Below are positions 42,139 to 52,336 of a stretch of 64,000 nucleotides of DNA, one piece after another. Under the pieces are notes generated by a model that saw nothing but the letters and a program-made list of their open reading frames with translations, searched no databases and had not been told where the DNA came from. Position 1 is the stretch's first letter, and each line of letters starts with the position of its first letter. A program made the translations under genes and the position numbers. The stretch is from Phycisphaerales bacterium (lineage in GTDB: Bacteria; Planctomycetota; Phycisphaerae; Phycisphaerales; UBA1924): the NCBI GenBank assembly GCA_029260495.1, contig JAJDDD010000016.1, forward strand, positions 228,346 through 292,345, in the 5' to 3' direction.

Positions 42139-42908
42139 CGAACACACTGTTTATTGCACGGCGGTCGAGCGAGCCGGCGAAGGGATGCTGGAGTCCGGTT
42201 GGTCGACTAGAGCACAGCTCGAGGGGTTATCGATTCGTCTATACCCGCGGGGCGATGACGCTGGAGGGATTCATGCCGTTCCCTGGCATGTTGGAACTGG
42301 AAGCTGTATACGAATCCGAAACATTGTTTCCGCTGTTCGCCAATCGGCTGCTCGCGAGTTCGCGACCCGAATACGAGGCCTTTTTGGTGTGGGGTGGTTT
42401 CGATCCGAACAACCCCCCGAATCCGATTGCAATGCTGGGTTTGACTGAAGGGATGCGGCAGACCGATTTACTGGAGGTGTTTCCGTGCCCATCACCGGAC
42501 GCGTCGGGCTGCTATCTCACGAAGTTTTTTCTTCACGGCATCCGGTGGATGAAACGGGAAGGCTTGGAATGTGTCGATCGCTTGAAGACCAACGACCAGT
42601 TGATCTTGGCGCCCGAGCGTGACAACCCACACGATAAAAATGCGGTGGCGGTACTCGCGGTTGGAGCGAGCGGTAGAAAAGTAAAGATCGGTTATGTGCC
42701 GCGGTATTTGGCTTATGATGTGAGCGAGCTTTGGGAGTCGTGCGATCCGGATTTTATTGCTTTAACGGTTGAGCGAGTCAACTTTCAAGCCCCGTTGCAA
42801 TACAGGTTGCTGTGTCGAATGAATGCGTGTTGGCCGAAGGGATTTCGACCGTGTGCAAGTAAGGAGTATCAACCTGTGGTGACTCATTTGGGTTCGATGA
42901 TCCCATAG
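42135..42908 (+). CDS. HIRAN-domain protein with HipA_N-like N-terminus
   Basis: 257 aa. Residues about 20-125 (VGRLEHSSRGYRFVYTRGA, LFPLFANRLLASSRPEYEAF) resemble the N-terminal domain of HipA. The HIRAN domain at about 131-200 has FFLHGIRWM, RDNPHDKNAVAV and KIGYVPRYLA, the conserved DxxNPxDxNAV...GYVP pattern that in HLTF binds 3' DNA ends. Coupled to the kinase by a 4-base overlap and followed 10 bases later by hsdR. Likely the partner of the kinase: a split HipA with a DNA-end sensor. Inference from order and motifs. Confidence 0.85.
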   Translation: MTNTLFIARRSSEPAKGCWSPVGRLEHSSRGYRFVYTRGAMTLEGFMPFPGMLELEAVYESETLFPLFANRLLASSRPEYEAFLVWGGFDPNNPPNPIAMLGLTEGMRQTDLLEVFPCPSPDASGCYLTKFFLHGIRWMKREGLECVDRLKTNDQLILAPERDNPHDKNAVAVLAVGASGRKVKIGYVPRYLAYDVSELWESCDPDFIALTVERVNFQAPLQYRLLCRMNACWPKGFRPCASKEYQPVVTHLGSMIP

Positions 42909-42918
42909 AGGCGACCCA

Positions 42919-45900
42919 GTGAAGGAAAGCGATGTTGAACTCGGTGCGATGAGATGGCTCCAATCACTTGGCTATGACCTGTCAAATGGGCCGGAACACG
43001 CACCACTGCAACCCGGAAGTGAACGAACGAGCTACCCCGAGGTGCTTCTCGTGGAACACTTACGGAATGCTCTGGCGCGTCTGAATCCCGAGTTGCCGAA
43101 GACTGAGATAAATCAGGTAGTGAGCACGCTCGCTCGCCCGCCGCACCCAACGCTCATCCAGAACAACCGCTGGTTCCACGCCATGCTCACGGACGGTGTT
43201 AAAGTCGAGTACCGCGATAAAGCTACTAGCGAGACACGGGGCGGCCGCGCCCGGCTGGTCGACTTCGAGAATCCGGCAAACAACGACCTGCTGGTCGTGC
43301 GGCAACTTACCGTCACTGGTCCTTCCGGCAAGATGATCCGCCCGGACCTGACGGTGTTCCTCAACGGCATGGCGATCGCCGTCATCGAGCTGAAGGACCC
43401 GACTGACACCCAGGCCGACCTCGGCGTCGCTATCGACCAGCTCGATCGCTACATGCAGATCGCGCCTGACCTCTTCGTGTCGAACCTGGCGCTGGTGGTC
43501 TCGGACGGCATGCTGACCCGCGTCGGGTCGATCACCAGCGGGCGCAGCCGATTTATGCCCTGGCGTCCGATCGACGATCGCGAGGTCGGCGGCGCGCCGA
43601 CGCTGGAGGCGCTGATCCGGGGGCTATTCGAGCCGCGGGCGCTGGTCGACTATCTGCGGACCTGCGTCGTTTTCGAGGAGGACGAACGAGGCGAGATTTC
43701 AAAGAAGATCGCGGGCTACCATCAGTTTCGCGCGGTGCGGAAGATGCGGGCAAGCGTGCTCGGGCGCCTGAAGCCGCCTTCAGGTGAGGGTGACGGTCGC
43801 GGCGGCGTGATCTGGCACACGCAGGGTTCGGGCAAGTCGCTGACGATGCTGATGCTGGCCGGGGCGTTGATACGCGAACCGAAGATGGCCAACCCGACCA
43901 TCGTCATGGTGACGGACCGGAACGATCTTGACGACCAGCTTTTCGGGACCTTTGCAGCTGGTCGGGCGCTGTTGCGTCAGGAGCCGGTGCAGGCGGAGAG
44001 CCGAGATGACCTCAAGGCGCTGCTCGATCGGGCGGCGGGCGGTGTGGTTTTTACCACGATCCACAAGTTCACCGAGGCGCATGACGCGATCTCTGAGCGA
44101 ACCAATGTCGTGGTGATGGCGGATGAGGCCCACCGAAGCCAATACGGGTTCGTGGAGGGCGGCGCGCGTTGGATGCGGGAAGCGCTCCCAAATGCAACCT
44201 TTGTTGGGTTCACTGGCACGCCGCTCGAACGTGACGACAAGAACACACTTCATGTGTTCGGCGAGTACTCAGATGTGTACGACATTCGCCAGGCGGTTGA
44301 GGACGGCGCGACAAAGCCGCTCTACTACGAGTCGTGCATCGTCAAACTAACAGTGGACGATGCAGGGGCAGCGACAGCAGAGGCCGAGCTGGAAAAGGCA
44401 GCAGCCGCCGACGCATCAGGCGAAGAGGTTGAGGATCGGATTCGTGTTCCGCTTGAAGCGCTCGTCGGAGCTAAAGAACGAATCGATCGCCTTGCAGCCT
44501 TCATCGTTAAGCACTGGGAGAAGCGCCGGGCCGCAATGGAAGGCAAGGCGATGATCGTGACGATGAGTCGCGAGATTTGCATCTCGTTGTACGACAAGAT
44601 TGTTGAGTTGCGCCCCGACTGGCACTCCGACGATGATGACAACGGCGTCGTCAAGATCGTCATGGATGCTGGCATCCCCCCGCAGCGGAAGAAGGAGTCT
44701 AACGCGGACTACGAGAAACGGATCGAACCCCTCGTCAAGCCGATCCGATGTCATGGGCGCACGAAGGCGCGGCGGAAGGCTCTTGGGGCTCGATTCAAGG
44801 ACCCAGAAGATGAATTCCGGCTGGCGATTGTGTGTGACATGTGGTTGACAGGCTTCGACTGCCCACCAGCGCACACGATGTACATCGACAAGCCGCTCGC
44901 AGGTCACAACCTGATGCAGGCGATCGCGCGGGTGAATCGTGTCTATGGTGAAAAACCCGGCGGTCTGATTGTGGACATGATGGGTCTTGCGGACCATCTC
45001 GCAGACGCGCTCGCGACATATACGAAGGCAGGCGGGACAGGCGAGGCCGTGAAGAAGGTTCAGGACGAGGCCGTGCCGGCGATGCTGGCAGCTTTCGAGA
45101 AGCTTCAATCGTTCTTCCACGGGTGCGACTATGAGGTCGCACTTGACGCTGCGCCACCGCAGGTATTGCCGATCTACCTCGACGCGATCGACCATGTCTT
45201 TGCAGAGCAAGACGGATGGAAGCGTCTTCGAATGCTTGTGAAGGAACTCTCCGCGGCATTTGCGCTATCTGTGCCACGACCAGAGACGGACGACGTCGTC
45301 GAGCATCTGGCCTTCTTCCAGCGCGTGGCGGCGATGATTCGCAAGCGGCTGGCAGATGACTCCAACGGTGGCGCAACGGCTAAACAGCGAGATGTGGACG
45401 TGGCTGTGCGGCAGGTCATCGGCAGCGCGATCAATGCGGATGAGGTCATCGATCTATTCGCAGCGGCGGGACTCGATGAGGCACGATTGGACATTCTCTC
45501 GGACGAGTTCCTTCAGCGGGTCGCAGCGCTTGAGCAGAAGAACCTGGCGCTGGAGACGTTGCGAAAACTGTTGACGGACCAGATTCGCATCACCGAACGC
45601 ACGAACATCGTTCAGAGCAAGAAGTTCCGCGAGGCCCTTGAGGACGCGATGCTGCGGTACACGAACAAGGCGATCACAACGGCTGAGATGATCACCCGCT
45701 TGCTCGACCTGGCCAAGCACCTCCGTGAGGCACAGAGGCATGGCGAACAGATGGGATTGAGCGTAGCGGAGACAGCTTTCTATGACGCGCTCGCCGAGAA
45801 CGGCACGGCGAAAGAAATCATGAAGATGGACACGCTTCGCCTCATGGCCCGCGAGCTTGCTGAGATAGTGAAGAAGATGCCAAAGCTCGACTGGGCTCAG

Positions 45901-46041
45901 CGAGAATCTGTTCGAGCCAATCTGCGTCGAAATGTGCGTCGCCTGCTGGCGAAGTACGGCTATCCGCCGGATTTGTCTGAGGACGCGACCCAACTGGTGC
46001 TGAAGCAGGCAGAGCGATCGACGGAGAGTGAGCTCGCGTGA
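42919..46041 (+). CDS. hsdR: type I restriction endonuclease/translocase subunit
   Basis: 1040 aa from GTG. N-terminal PD-(D/E)XK nuclease with D143 in RPDLTV and E157-L-K159 in VIELKD; superfamily 2 motor with Walker A TQGSGKS (about 301-307), DEAH (about 402-405, DEAHRSQYGF) and motif III GFTGTP. The helical C-terminal domain (about 800-1040) binds the methylase core. All catalytic motifs are intact, so the subunit should translocate and cut unmodified DNA. Last gene of the operon. Confidence 0.96.
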   Translation: MKESDVELGAMRWLQSLGYDLSNGPEHAPLQPGSERTSYPEVLLVEHLRNALARLNPELPKTEINQVVSTLARPPHPTLIQNNRWFHAMLTDGVKVEYRDKATSETRGGRARLVDFENPANNDLLVVRQLTVTGPSGKMIRPDLTVFLNGMAIAVIELKDPTDTQADLGVAIDQLDRYMQIAPDLFVSNLALVVSDGMLTRVGSITSGRSRFMPWRPIDDREVGGAPTLEALIRGLFEPRALVDYLRTCVVFEEDERGEISKKIAGYHQFRAVRKMRASVLGRLKPPSGEGDGRGGVIWHTQGSGKSLTMLMLAGALIREPKMANPTIVMVTDRNDLDDQLFGTFAAGRALLRQEPVQAESRDDLKALLDRAAGGVVFTTIHKFTEAHDAISERTNVVVMADEAHRSQYGFVEGGARWMREALPNATFVGFTGTPLERDDKNTLHVFGEYSDVYDIRQAVEDGATKPLYYESCIVKLTVDDAGAATAEAELEKAAAADASGEEVEDRIRVPLEALVGAKERIDRLAAFIVKHWEKRRAAMEGKAMIVTMSREICISLYDKIVELRPDWHSDDDDNGVVKIVMDAGIPPQRKKESNADYEKRIEPLVKPIRCHGRTKARRKALGARFKDPEDEFRLAIVCDMWLTGFDCPPAHTMYIDKPLAGHNLMQAIARVNRVYGEKPGGLIVDMMGLADHLADALATYTKAGGTGEAVKKVQDEAVPAMLAAFEKLQSFFHGCDYEVALDAAPPQVLPIYLDAIDHVFAEQDGWKRLRMLVKELSAAFALSVPRPETDDVVEHLAFFQRVAAMIRKRLADDSNGGATAKQRDVDVAVRQVIGSAINADEVIDLFAAAGLDEARLDILSDEFLQRVAALEQKNLALETLRKLLTDQIRITERTNIVQSKKFREALEDAMLRYTNKAITTAEMITRLLDLAKHLREAQRHGEQMGLSVAETAFYDALAENGTAKEIMKMDTLRLMARELAEIVKKMPKLDWAQRESVRANLRRNVRRLLAKYGYPPDLSEDATQLVLKQAERSTESELA

Positions 46042-46336
46042 GCTTGGGAGCATCCTAAAAATACTGCAATTGCTCTCAAACCGTGCAAGTTGTAGGGTGA
46101 GTGTTTGGCTTCATCCGGCCAGTCGATCTTGGCCTGAGTTGGCAGCGAATTCCCGGGCGGTCAGGTTGCCGAAGGCGATGTATTGACTTTTGTTCAAGTC
46201 AGCACCCGACTAACCCTTGGGCCAATCTCTCTTACGAATATCCGTACCGCCTTGCAAACCGTTTGCGCATTGTCTGTTTTCTTCTGAATCAAATCGCGCA
46301 CAATTTGGATAAAAAAATCGCGGATCTCGTGGCCGT
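46042..46336. other. intergenic region after the R-M operon
   Basis: 295 bases between two convergent genes. I searched by eye for a second copy of the tRNA-Gly attachment core and found none. A T-run lies just past the FG-GAP gene stop on its strand (the AAAAAAA at about 46311 on the plus strand), but its hairpin is weak. Confidence 0.45.
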
Positions 46337-49300
46337 TCATGGGCACGCTCCCCACGATCCCAATAGCAGCGCAAGGTCAAATGCTCCGACTGAACCATCG
46401 TGATCGAGATCAGCGAGCGGTTCCAGCGTTCCCCAAAGTCCGAGCAGGTTCGCGAGGTCGGCCGAGTTCACCATGCGATCTTCATTGGAGAGGTCGGCCG
46501 GGCAGGGGGGAAGACTCAGCAGGATGAAGAGAGTCCCACCTCCGGAGCCGCGCAGAGCGCCAGCTCCTGCTTCAACCGTCACGAGATCCGGCCTGCCGTC
46601 CTGGTTCACGTCCGCTGTGTCAACGAACAGCGTTCCATCCGTCATACCCACGAACCCCTCATCCGCGAAGGACGGCTGGTTTCCGACGGTGTCGTTGCGC
46701 AAACGCCTGACTGCGCCGCCTCCGGGACCATTCACAACAACTGCGATATCAGCGTCGCCATTGCCGCCGGGGCCATCAAGATCCAAGTCGACGGCGGCGA
46801 TCGAGCGGGCATCCTCTCCAACCCCGAAGCTCACCGAATCTACATAGCTGATTCCTGCGCCGCCATCGTGCAGAAGCACTGAAATCGTGCCGGATGACTT
46901 ATTCGCCGTGACAATATCGAGCAGACCATCACCGTTAAAGTCCTGTGCGCGCACTTTCACCGGGTTTACATCAACGGCTAAGTTAACCGTGGTTCCGAAT
47001 GAGATGTTTCCCGGTGTCGACGTGTTCTCGACTGCCACAACCTTTCCGCCAGCAGGGTCCGCGACCAGCACGTCAGCGTCGGTGTCCTTGACGTTGTCAA
47101 TGTCCGCCGGATCAATATCGCCCGGCTCATCCACATCGATGAGTTTATTCTCTGGTGTTTCGAACGTGACGGCGCCTGATCCGTCCGACACGTTGCGCAG
47201 CGATATAAGCGCCGGATCGCCGGTGCCGAACTGAAATCCGGAGATGAGAAGATCAATCTTGCCGTCTTCATCGAAATCCTCAGCAACCATTGCGCGAGGA
47301 TCGCCGGCGACGCTCAAAATTGACAAGTGGGCAGTGAATCCACCCATTCCGTCGTTCGTGTAGATCGAGACTGATTCATCCGTGCGATTGAGAATCGCCA
47401 GGTCCGGGCCGAGAGGCGAATCCATGCCGTCAACAACGCTGTCCAACTCAGCGACGATGACGTCAACCGGAAAGGCGCCCACCGGAAGCTGCACGGAGGC
47501 GGCGAAGCCGTTCCAAGTCCCGTCAGGCGCGACATCCTGATTCAGAAGAGAAACGACACTGCCGGGATCGAGAGTCGTCGCGCCTGGGATCGTCACGACG
47601 ATGTCGTCGCCGCTCTGTCCATCCACATCTCCAACCGCGATCGCGGTGGGCACGCCGGGCAAAGACGTTCCCTGGGGAGGTCCAAACTCAACGTCGTCGC
47701 TCTGAAGCGCATCGACGACGACATTGATAGCTCCGCCGGCTCCGCGCATTCCCCCATTATCAACGGCGGCGCGCATGAACCGACGGTCAGGCAATCCCGG
47801 GAAAAATGCGATATCAAATTGTGAAGTGATCGGCTGGCCGGCGGAGACCACCTGAAACACGTTTCCGATCAGTGGAGTGAAACTGCTTTGCAGCCTGACG
47901 ATCAGGCCGCCGCCAAGCTCAGCCGACCCGGCTACATCAAGCACGTCGTGATCGATTCCCGGCATCAGTCCGCCAATGTCGATCAGTAGATCGCCGCTGG
48001 GCGCACCCGGTGATGTCGCATCAAACTGGACGTAGTTCCCAGTAATCATCAGTGCACTGGTCGTGTCCGGCGTGACAACGCCTGCATTCACAACGTTCCC
48101 TTCGACGACGCCATTGCCGGAGAGAATGCCTCGAGTATCCGAGACGATCAATGAACCTCCCGTCATAACGACTGCCGTCCCGGTGACGTTCAGGTCGGAC
48201 CTGGTCAATCGAAGATCGCCAGCCGCTTCGAGCCGCGCGCCGGGCTGGTCCATCAGCAGTGCGCCCGGACGATTGCGGTGCCAGCGAATCATGTTGTCCC
48301 CGCTAGAGCCTGTCAGCAAATCGGTGACGCCGTCCCCATCGATGTCGCCGCCAGATATGGCCGACATACTGGGAAGCGATGTCGAGATCACGCGATCAGT
48401 GAACCTGATTGGAAAGCCTCCTTCGTTGTCGTGCCAGCGAAAATCGGACTGATTCTGCGCAGAGACAAGATCGATATCGCCATCCTCGTCAACATCAAGC
48501 GCGAGCAGATCAACTGCAGCGATATTCGACACGGTTCGCTTCGTCAGCGAACCCGCCCCGTCATTCTCATACCACGCGATCGCCGTTTGCTCGACTGTCG
48601 CGAGATCGACGTCTCCGTCACCATCAAAGTCTGCTGCGACGATGGACGTGACGCTCGTGGCGCCGCTCGCGAGCGTGCTCTCTGAGAATCCCGGGTTGAG
48701 ATTTTCGTGTAGCGCAATGAGATTCTGATCCCGCCTTACGGATATCACGTCGAGGTCGGAGTCGCTGTCAAAGTCTACGACCGCGACATCAACAACATCT
48801 TGCTCGTTAAGCGCGGTGATGGGTTGGTCTTCAAAGAGAGGATTGCTGGCTCCGTCATTTTCAAACCAGATGATCGGGCCATCTGCTCCGGAAACCCTTC
48901 CGAAGACGATGACAACGTCGGTATCACCATCCTGGTCAAAGTCCACAGCATCCACAGAGACGCCGCCGCGTTGCGCAGTAATATTTTGCACCGTGAATTC
49001 TGTTTCCAAGAATCCCGGTGGCGAAGCGCCGTTGTTCATAAAAACGACAAGACTGCCTTGATTTCCACCCCCATTTGCCGCCGCGATGTCTAGGTCGCCA
49101 TCACCGTCTAGATCGGCGATGCCGCAGTCCTCGGCCCGTAGTGCACTTGCCTGCGTATGCTTAAAAAAGTTGGTGTGGTCACCGGTGTTCTCATACCAGG
49201 CAAGCTCATTCTCCCGCACAGCAACAACGTCCGTGTCCCCATCGCCATCGAGATCACCGGTTCTGACCGTCTCAGGTGGGCCGTTGAGGCTGCCCACCAC

Positions 49301-52258
49301 CTGCGCTCCAAAGACCGGAAGAAGCTGCATATCGACGTCGCCGGTGAAGGAGAGCGTGCTGCCCGTCTCGAAGAGCAACTCTCCGCGAAGAGTGGCGCTC
49401 GGCGCATCTACTGAAAGTAGAGCATTCGTCCGCACATCAATGCGTCCATCCTTATCCAGTGAAAAAGAGCTGCCCGAAACCATTGCAGTCGCGCCGGCCT
49501 TCGCCTGCAGCTCACCCTCGATTACAAATTTTTGAAGCGGATCGGCTTCGATTGTGGACATGTCGGCGAGTTGAAACAAACTGCCCTGGATCAACTCGAC
49601 GCCGCCACTGGACTGGAGCGTGAGCGCCTTGGTTCCGAAATCGATTTGCGGCTCCAGCAGGAAATGGCCAGGCTCGACGAGGAGGACATCGCCGGAACTC
49701 GCCGCGGAGACTGCCTGCGCAAGCGTCGGATGGCTCTCGCCACCGGTTGTGTTCTTGACATCGCCGACCTGTTCATGCCAGGCCAACGTGTCGCCATCGC
49801 CCGCGGCGGAGACAATGTCCACATCGCCGTCATTGTCCATGTCAGCTGCTTGAATCGAAAACGGGCCGTTGAGCTGAGTTGTCACGATCCGTTCAGCGAA
49901 CGCGGGCGGCGAGCCGCCGTCATTTTCGTACCACGCGATCAGATCGTTGTCATGTGCGGCAACGAGAATATCTACAAAGCCATCGCCGTTAACGTCGGCT
50001 GCAGCCGCCTGCCACCCCACGTCCGCCGACGAGGTGATCAATCGCTGTAGGAAACCTGGTGTTGGAACGGAGCCGTCATTCTCATACCACGCCAGCACGC
50101 CGAGACCTTGAAAGGTCACCACCACATCGAGATCCAGATCGCCATCAAGATCAGTCGCCAGCACAGAGCGGGGCGAGGCAAACGTGACTGGAAGCGCCCG
50201 CTCAAAAAAAGTCGGCACGGCGCCTCCCTGGTTATCAAACCACGCGACTGAGTTGTCGAAGAAGCTTGCGGATAACACATCGGTGTCGCCATCGCCGTCA
50301 ACATCGGCAGCGTGAACTGAGAGCGCAGCGTCTGCGGTTGTCGTCAGGATCCGCTCTGTGAATGTAGGAGGCGATCCGCCGATGTTTTCGTACCAGGCGA
50401 CAGTGTCGTCATCAACGGACGCGGACACGATATCCATGTCCATGTCGCCATCGATATCGCATGCAAAGACAGCGCGGGCCGCATTCGCGGTCGAAGTGAT
50501 TACATGCTCCACGAAACTTGGAGGAGCGCCGCCCACGTTCTCATGCCAGCGAACTGTGTCGTCAAATTCAGACGCCGAGATGACATCAATGTCAAGATCA
50601 CCGTCCAGGTCCGCTGCATACACAGAGCGATGCCCGGTTGCGGACGCCAATATCGTGTGCTTGACGAACGACGGCGGGTTGCTTCCATCATTCTCATGCC
50701 AGGCGACGCCGCTTAATCTCGCAGCAGAAAGGACATCGACATCTCCATCCTGATCGAGATCGATCGGGAAAACGCTGCGCGGGTCATCGGTGTCGCCCGT
50801 CTTCTTACGGGTAGCGAAACGAACAGTCGGCCCAGCAAACTCGAAGGCGCCGATATCAATGATCGGTGGAATCCCAGCTCCCGAATCGGGAGTTTCAAAG
50901 TGATCGAAGAAACGCTGGTTCCCGTCAAAATCCTGCGAAAGCGGCTCGCTTGTGTCGCCGTCTCCGTCGAGATCGAGGGAATCCGGAGGCGCTAGCGAAT
51001 TGCCTCCCGCGTCGATGCACGGCGACGCAAGAGTGAGCCGAAGGTTGTCGTCTTCAGTGCCAATCGTGCCGTCCGCGCCTGATGCGTTTACATAGAGCGG
51101 ATTCGCATCGAAATTGCCCGTCCCTGGCCAGTTTCCTTCGACGTTGCAATATTGAACGGTGGCCGCTGTTGGCGATCCTAGAGATTGTACGGTAAGCGAC
51201 GGAAAGCCCGCGGGGCTGCTGCCTCGTAGAATTGAGTTCGAGAAATCACCCTCTGTACTATCAAAAAAACCAACCGGGCTATCGACAAACGTACAGCTGG
51301 ATACTTCCGCGGGCACATCGTCAAAGAGAATGCCTCTGGAAGCATGTCCACTGAAAAAGCAGTTGAAGACCTCGGCTGAGCCAGGCAACTCATCACATGT
51401 AAGTCCGGTTTCATTCCCGATGAACGAACAACTCACGAAAGTTGATGACGAGGAGGCGCTCAACACCGCGGCCGCCGGCCACAATCGCTGGGCATTATCC
51501 GCGAAGTTGGTGGAATCAATGATGCCCACGCTGTTGACGAGTTCCAGGGCCGCGCCATCACCCTGAATGACTTCGTTGCGGCGGAATGTGCAGTTCGATA
51601 TCTGGAGTGATCCGTTGACAACATGGACGCCTCCGCCGGCAGCCTCTGCCACACAATTCTCAAACGTGCAGTTCGATACGATGATCGTCGTATCACTTAC
51701 GATCAACCCACCTCCGATTTGCTCAGGCGGGCCCAGCCCATCTGCTTGTCCATTCACAATGCGAAAGCCGTTGACCTCGGTCATTGATCCAGCTTCCACT
51801 GTGCTCAAAACGTTGATGGAGTTGTCCGCTCGATTCAGGAGATCGCCAGCGTCATCTGCCGCCAGATCACCGGTGAGGATCGTGAGATCAAAGACGCCGG
51901 AGCGATCAGCCACGTTGAGTTCGACACCCGCGAAACCGCCGAACAGACTGACGCCATTCACAAGGTTGAACGTCGCCCCGCGATCCCCAGGTGTGACACC
52001 CGCGCCCTGATCAGGAGCATACGTTCCACAAGCAACCCAAAGTTCAACATCGCGAGGTTCAGGCGTAGCCGCCGCCGCGCCGAGCGCGTCTTGCAATGAA
52101 TTGAACGCGGCGACCCATGATGAGCCATCGCCGCCGGGCGCCGCGTCGTCGTCAACCCGCAAAACTGTCTGGGCGCTCGCCGCAGAAATAGTCCAGTGCG
52201 CGATGCAGAGCATGGCTATCCCGAGAATGCTTACAGGACTATGTGTTGTTTTGCTACG
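46337..52258 (-). CDS. giant secreted beta-helix/FG-GAP repeat/dockerin protein
   Basis: 1973 aa from the ATG at 52258, which has AAGGAG 9 bases upstream (a start at 52291 lacks this). Order: signal peptide (ends SAASAQ); right-handed beta-helix of Pmp-like rungs (about 20-460); about seven FG-GAP/VCBS units 'ADxDGDGDxDVxSASxxDxxVAWYENxGGxPPxF' (to about 830); a linker; a second FG-GAP set (about 950-1330); a G-rich beta segment 'RGILSGNGVVEGNV'; a third FG-GAP set; and two dockerin-like repeats ending LLGSWGACP. Probably cell-surface or secreted adhesion/structural protein; binding partner unknown. Confidence 0.88.
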   Translation of the reverse strand, partial: RSKTTHSPVSILGIAMLCIAHWTISAASAQTVLRVDDDAAPGGDGSSWVAAFNSLQDALGAAAATPEPRDVELWVACGTYAPDQGAGVTPGDRGATFNLVNGVSLFGGFAGVELNVADRSGVFDLTILTGDLAADDAGDLLNRADNSINVLSTVEAGSMTEVNGFRIVNGQADGLGPPEQIGGGLIVSDTTIIVSNCTFENCVAEAAGGGVHVVNGSLQISNCTFRRNEVIQGDGAALELVNSVGIIDSTNFADNAQRLWPAAAVLSASSSSTFVSCSFIGNETGLTCDELPGSAEVFNCFFSGHASRGILFDDVPAEVSSCTFVDSPVGFFDSTEGDFSNSILRGSSPAGFPSLTVQSLGSPTAATVQYCNVEGNWPGTGNFDANPLYVNASGADGTIGTEDDNLRLTLASPCIDAGGNSLAPPDSLDLDGDGDTSEPLSQDFDGNQRFFDHFETPDSGAGIPPIIDIGAFEFAGPTVRFATRKKTGDTDDPRSVFPIDLDQDGDVDVLSAARLSGVAWHENDGSNPPSFVKHTILASATGHRSVYAADLDGDLDIDVISASEFDDTVRWHENVGGAPPSFVEHVITSTANAARAVFACDIDGDMDMDIVSASVDDDTVAWYENIGGSPPTFTERILTTTADAALSVHAADVDGDGDTDVLSASFFDNSVAWFDNQGGAVPTFFERALPVTFASPRSVLATDLDGDLDLDVVVTFQGLGVLAWYENDGSVPTPGFLQRLITSSADVGWQAAAADVNGDGFVDILVAAHDNDLIAWYENDGGSPPAFAERIVTTQLNGPFSIQAADMDNDGDVDIVSAAGDGDTLAWHEQVGDVKNTTGGESHPTLAQAVSAASSGDVLLVEPGHFLLEPQIDFGTKALTLQSSGGVELIQGSLFQLADMSTIEADPLQKFVIEGELQAKAGATAMVSGSSFSLDKDGRIDVRTNALLSVDAPSATLRGELLFETGSTLSFTGDVDMQLLPVFGAQVVGSLNGPPETVRTGDLDGDGDTDVVAVRENELAWYENTGDHTNFFKHTQASALRAEDCGIADLDGDGDLDIAAANGGGNQGSLVVFMNNGASPPGFLETEFTVQNITAQRGGVSVDAVDFDQDGDTDVVIVFGRVSGADGPIIWFENDGASNPLFEDQPITALNEQDVVDVAVVDFDSDSDLDVISVRRDQNLIALHENLNPGFSESTLASGATSVTSIVAADFDGDGDVDLATVEQTAIAWYENDGAGSLTKRTVSNIAAVDLLALDVDEDGDIDLVSAQNQSDFRWHDNEGGFPIRFTDRVISTSLPSMSAISGGDIDGDGVTDLLTGSSGDNMIRWHRNRPGALLMDQPGARLEAAGDLRLTRSDLNVTGTAVVMTGGSLIVSDTRGILSGNGVVEGNVVNAGVVTPDTTSALMITGNYVQFDATSPGAPSGDLLIDIGGLMPGIDHDVLDVAGSAELGGGLIVRLQSSFTPLIGNVFQVVSAGQPITSQFDIAFFPGLPDRRFMRAAVDNGGMRGAGGAINVVVDALQSDDVEFGPPQGTSLPGVPTAIAVGDVDGQSGDDIVVTIPGATTLDPGSVVSLLNQDVAPDGTWNGFAASVQLPVGAFPVDVIVAELDSVVDGMDSPLGPDLAILNRTDESVSIYTNDGMGGFTAHLSILSVAGDPRAMVAEDFDEDGKIDLLISGFQFGTGDPALISLRNVSDGSGAVTFETPENKLIDVDEPGDIDPADIDNVKDTDADVLVADPAGGKVVAVENTSTPGNISFGTTVNLAVDVNPVKVRAQDFNGDGLLDIVTANKSSGTISVLLHDGGAGISYVDSVSFGVGEDARSIAAVDLDLDGPGGNGDADIAVVVNGPGGGAVRRLRNDTVGNQPSFADEGFVGMTDGTLFVDTADVNQDGRPDLVTVEAGAGALRGSGGGTLFILLSLPPCPADLSNEDRMVNSADLANLLGLWGTLEPLADLDHDGSVGAFDLALLLGSWGACP

Positions 52259-52336
52259 CATGAGCAATGGCTCCTTACACTTCACATTCATTCACACAAG
52301 CCAACTCACGAAAAAATCGATGGCATTGTGACCCAA

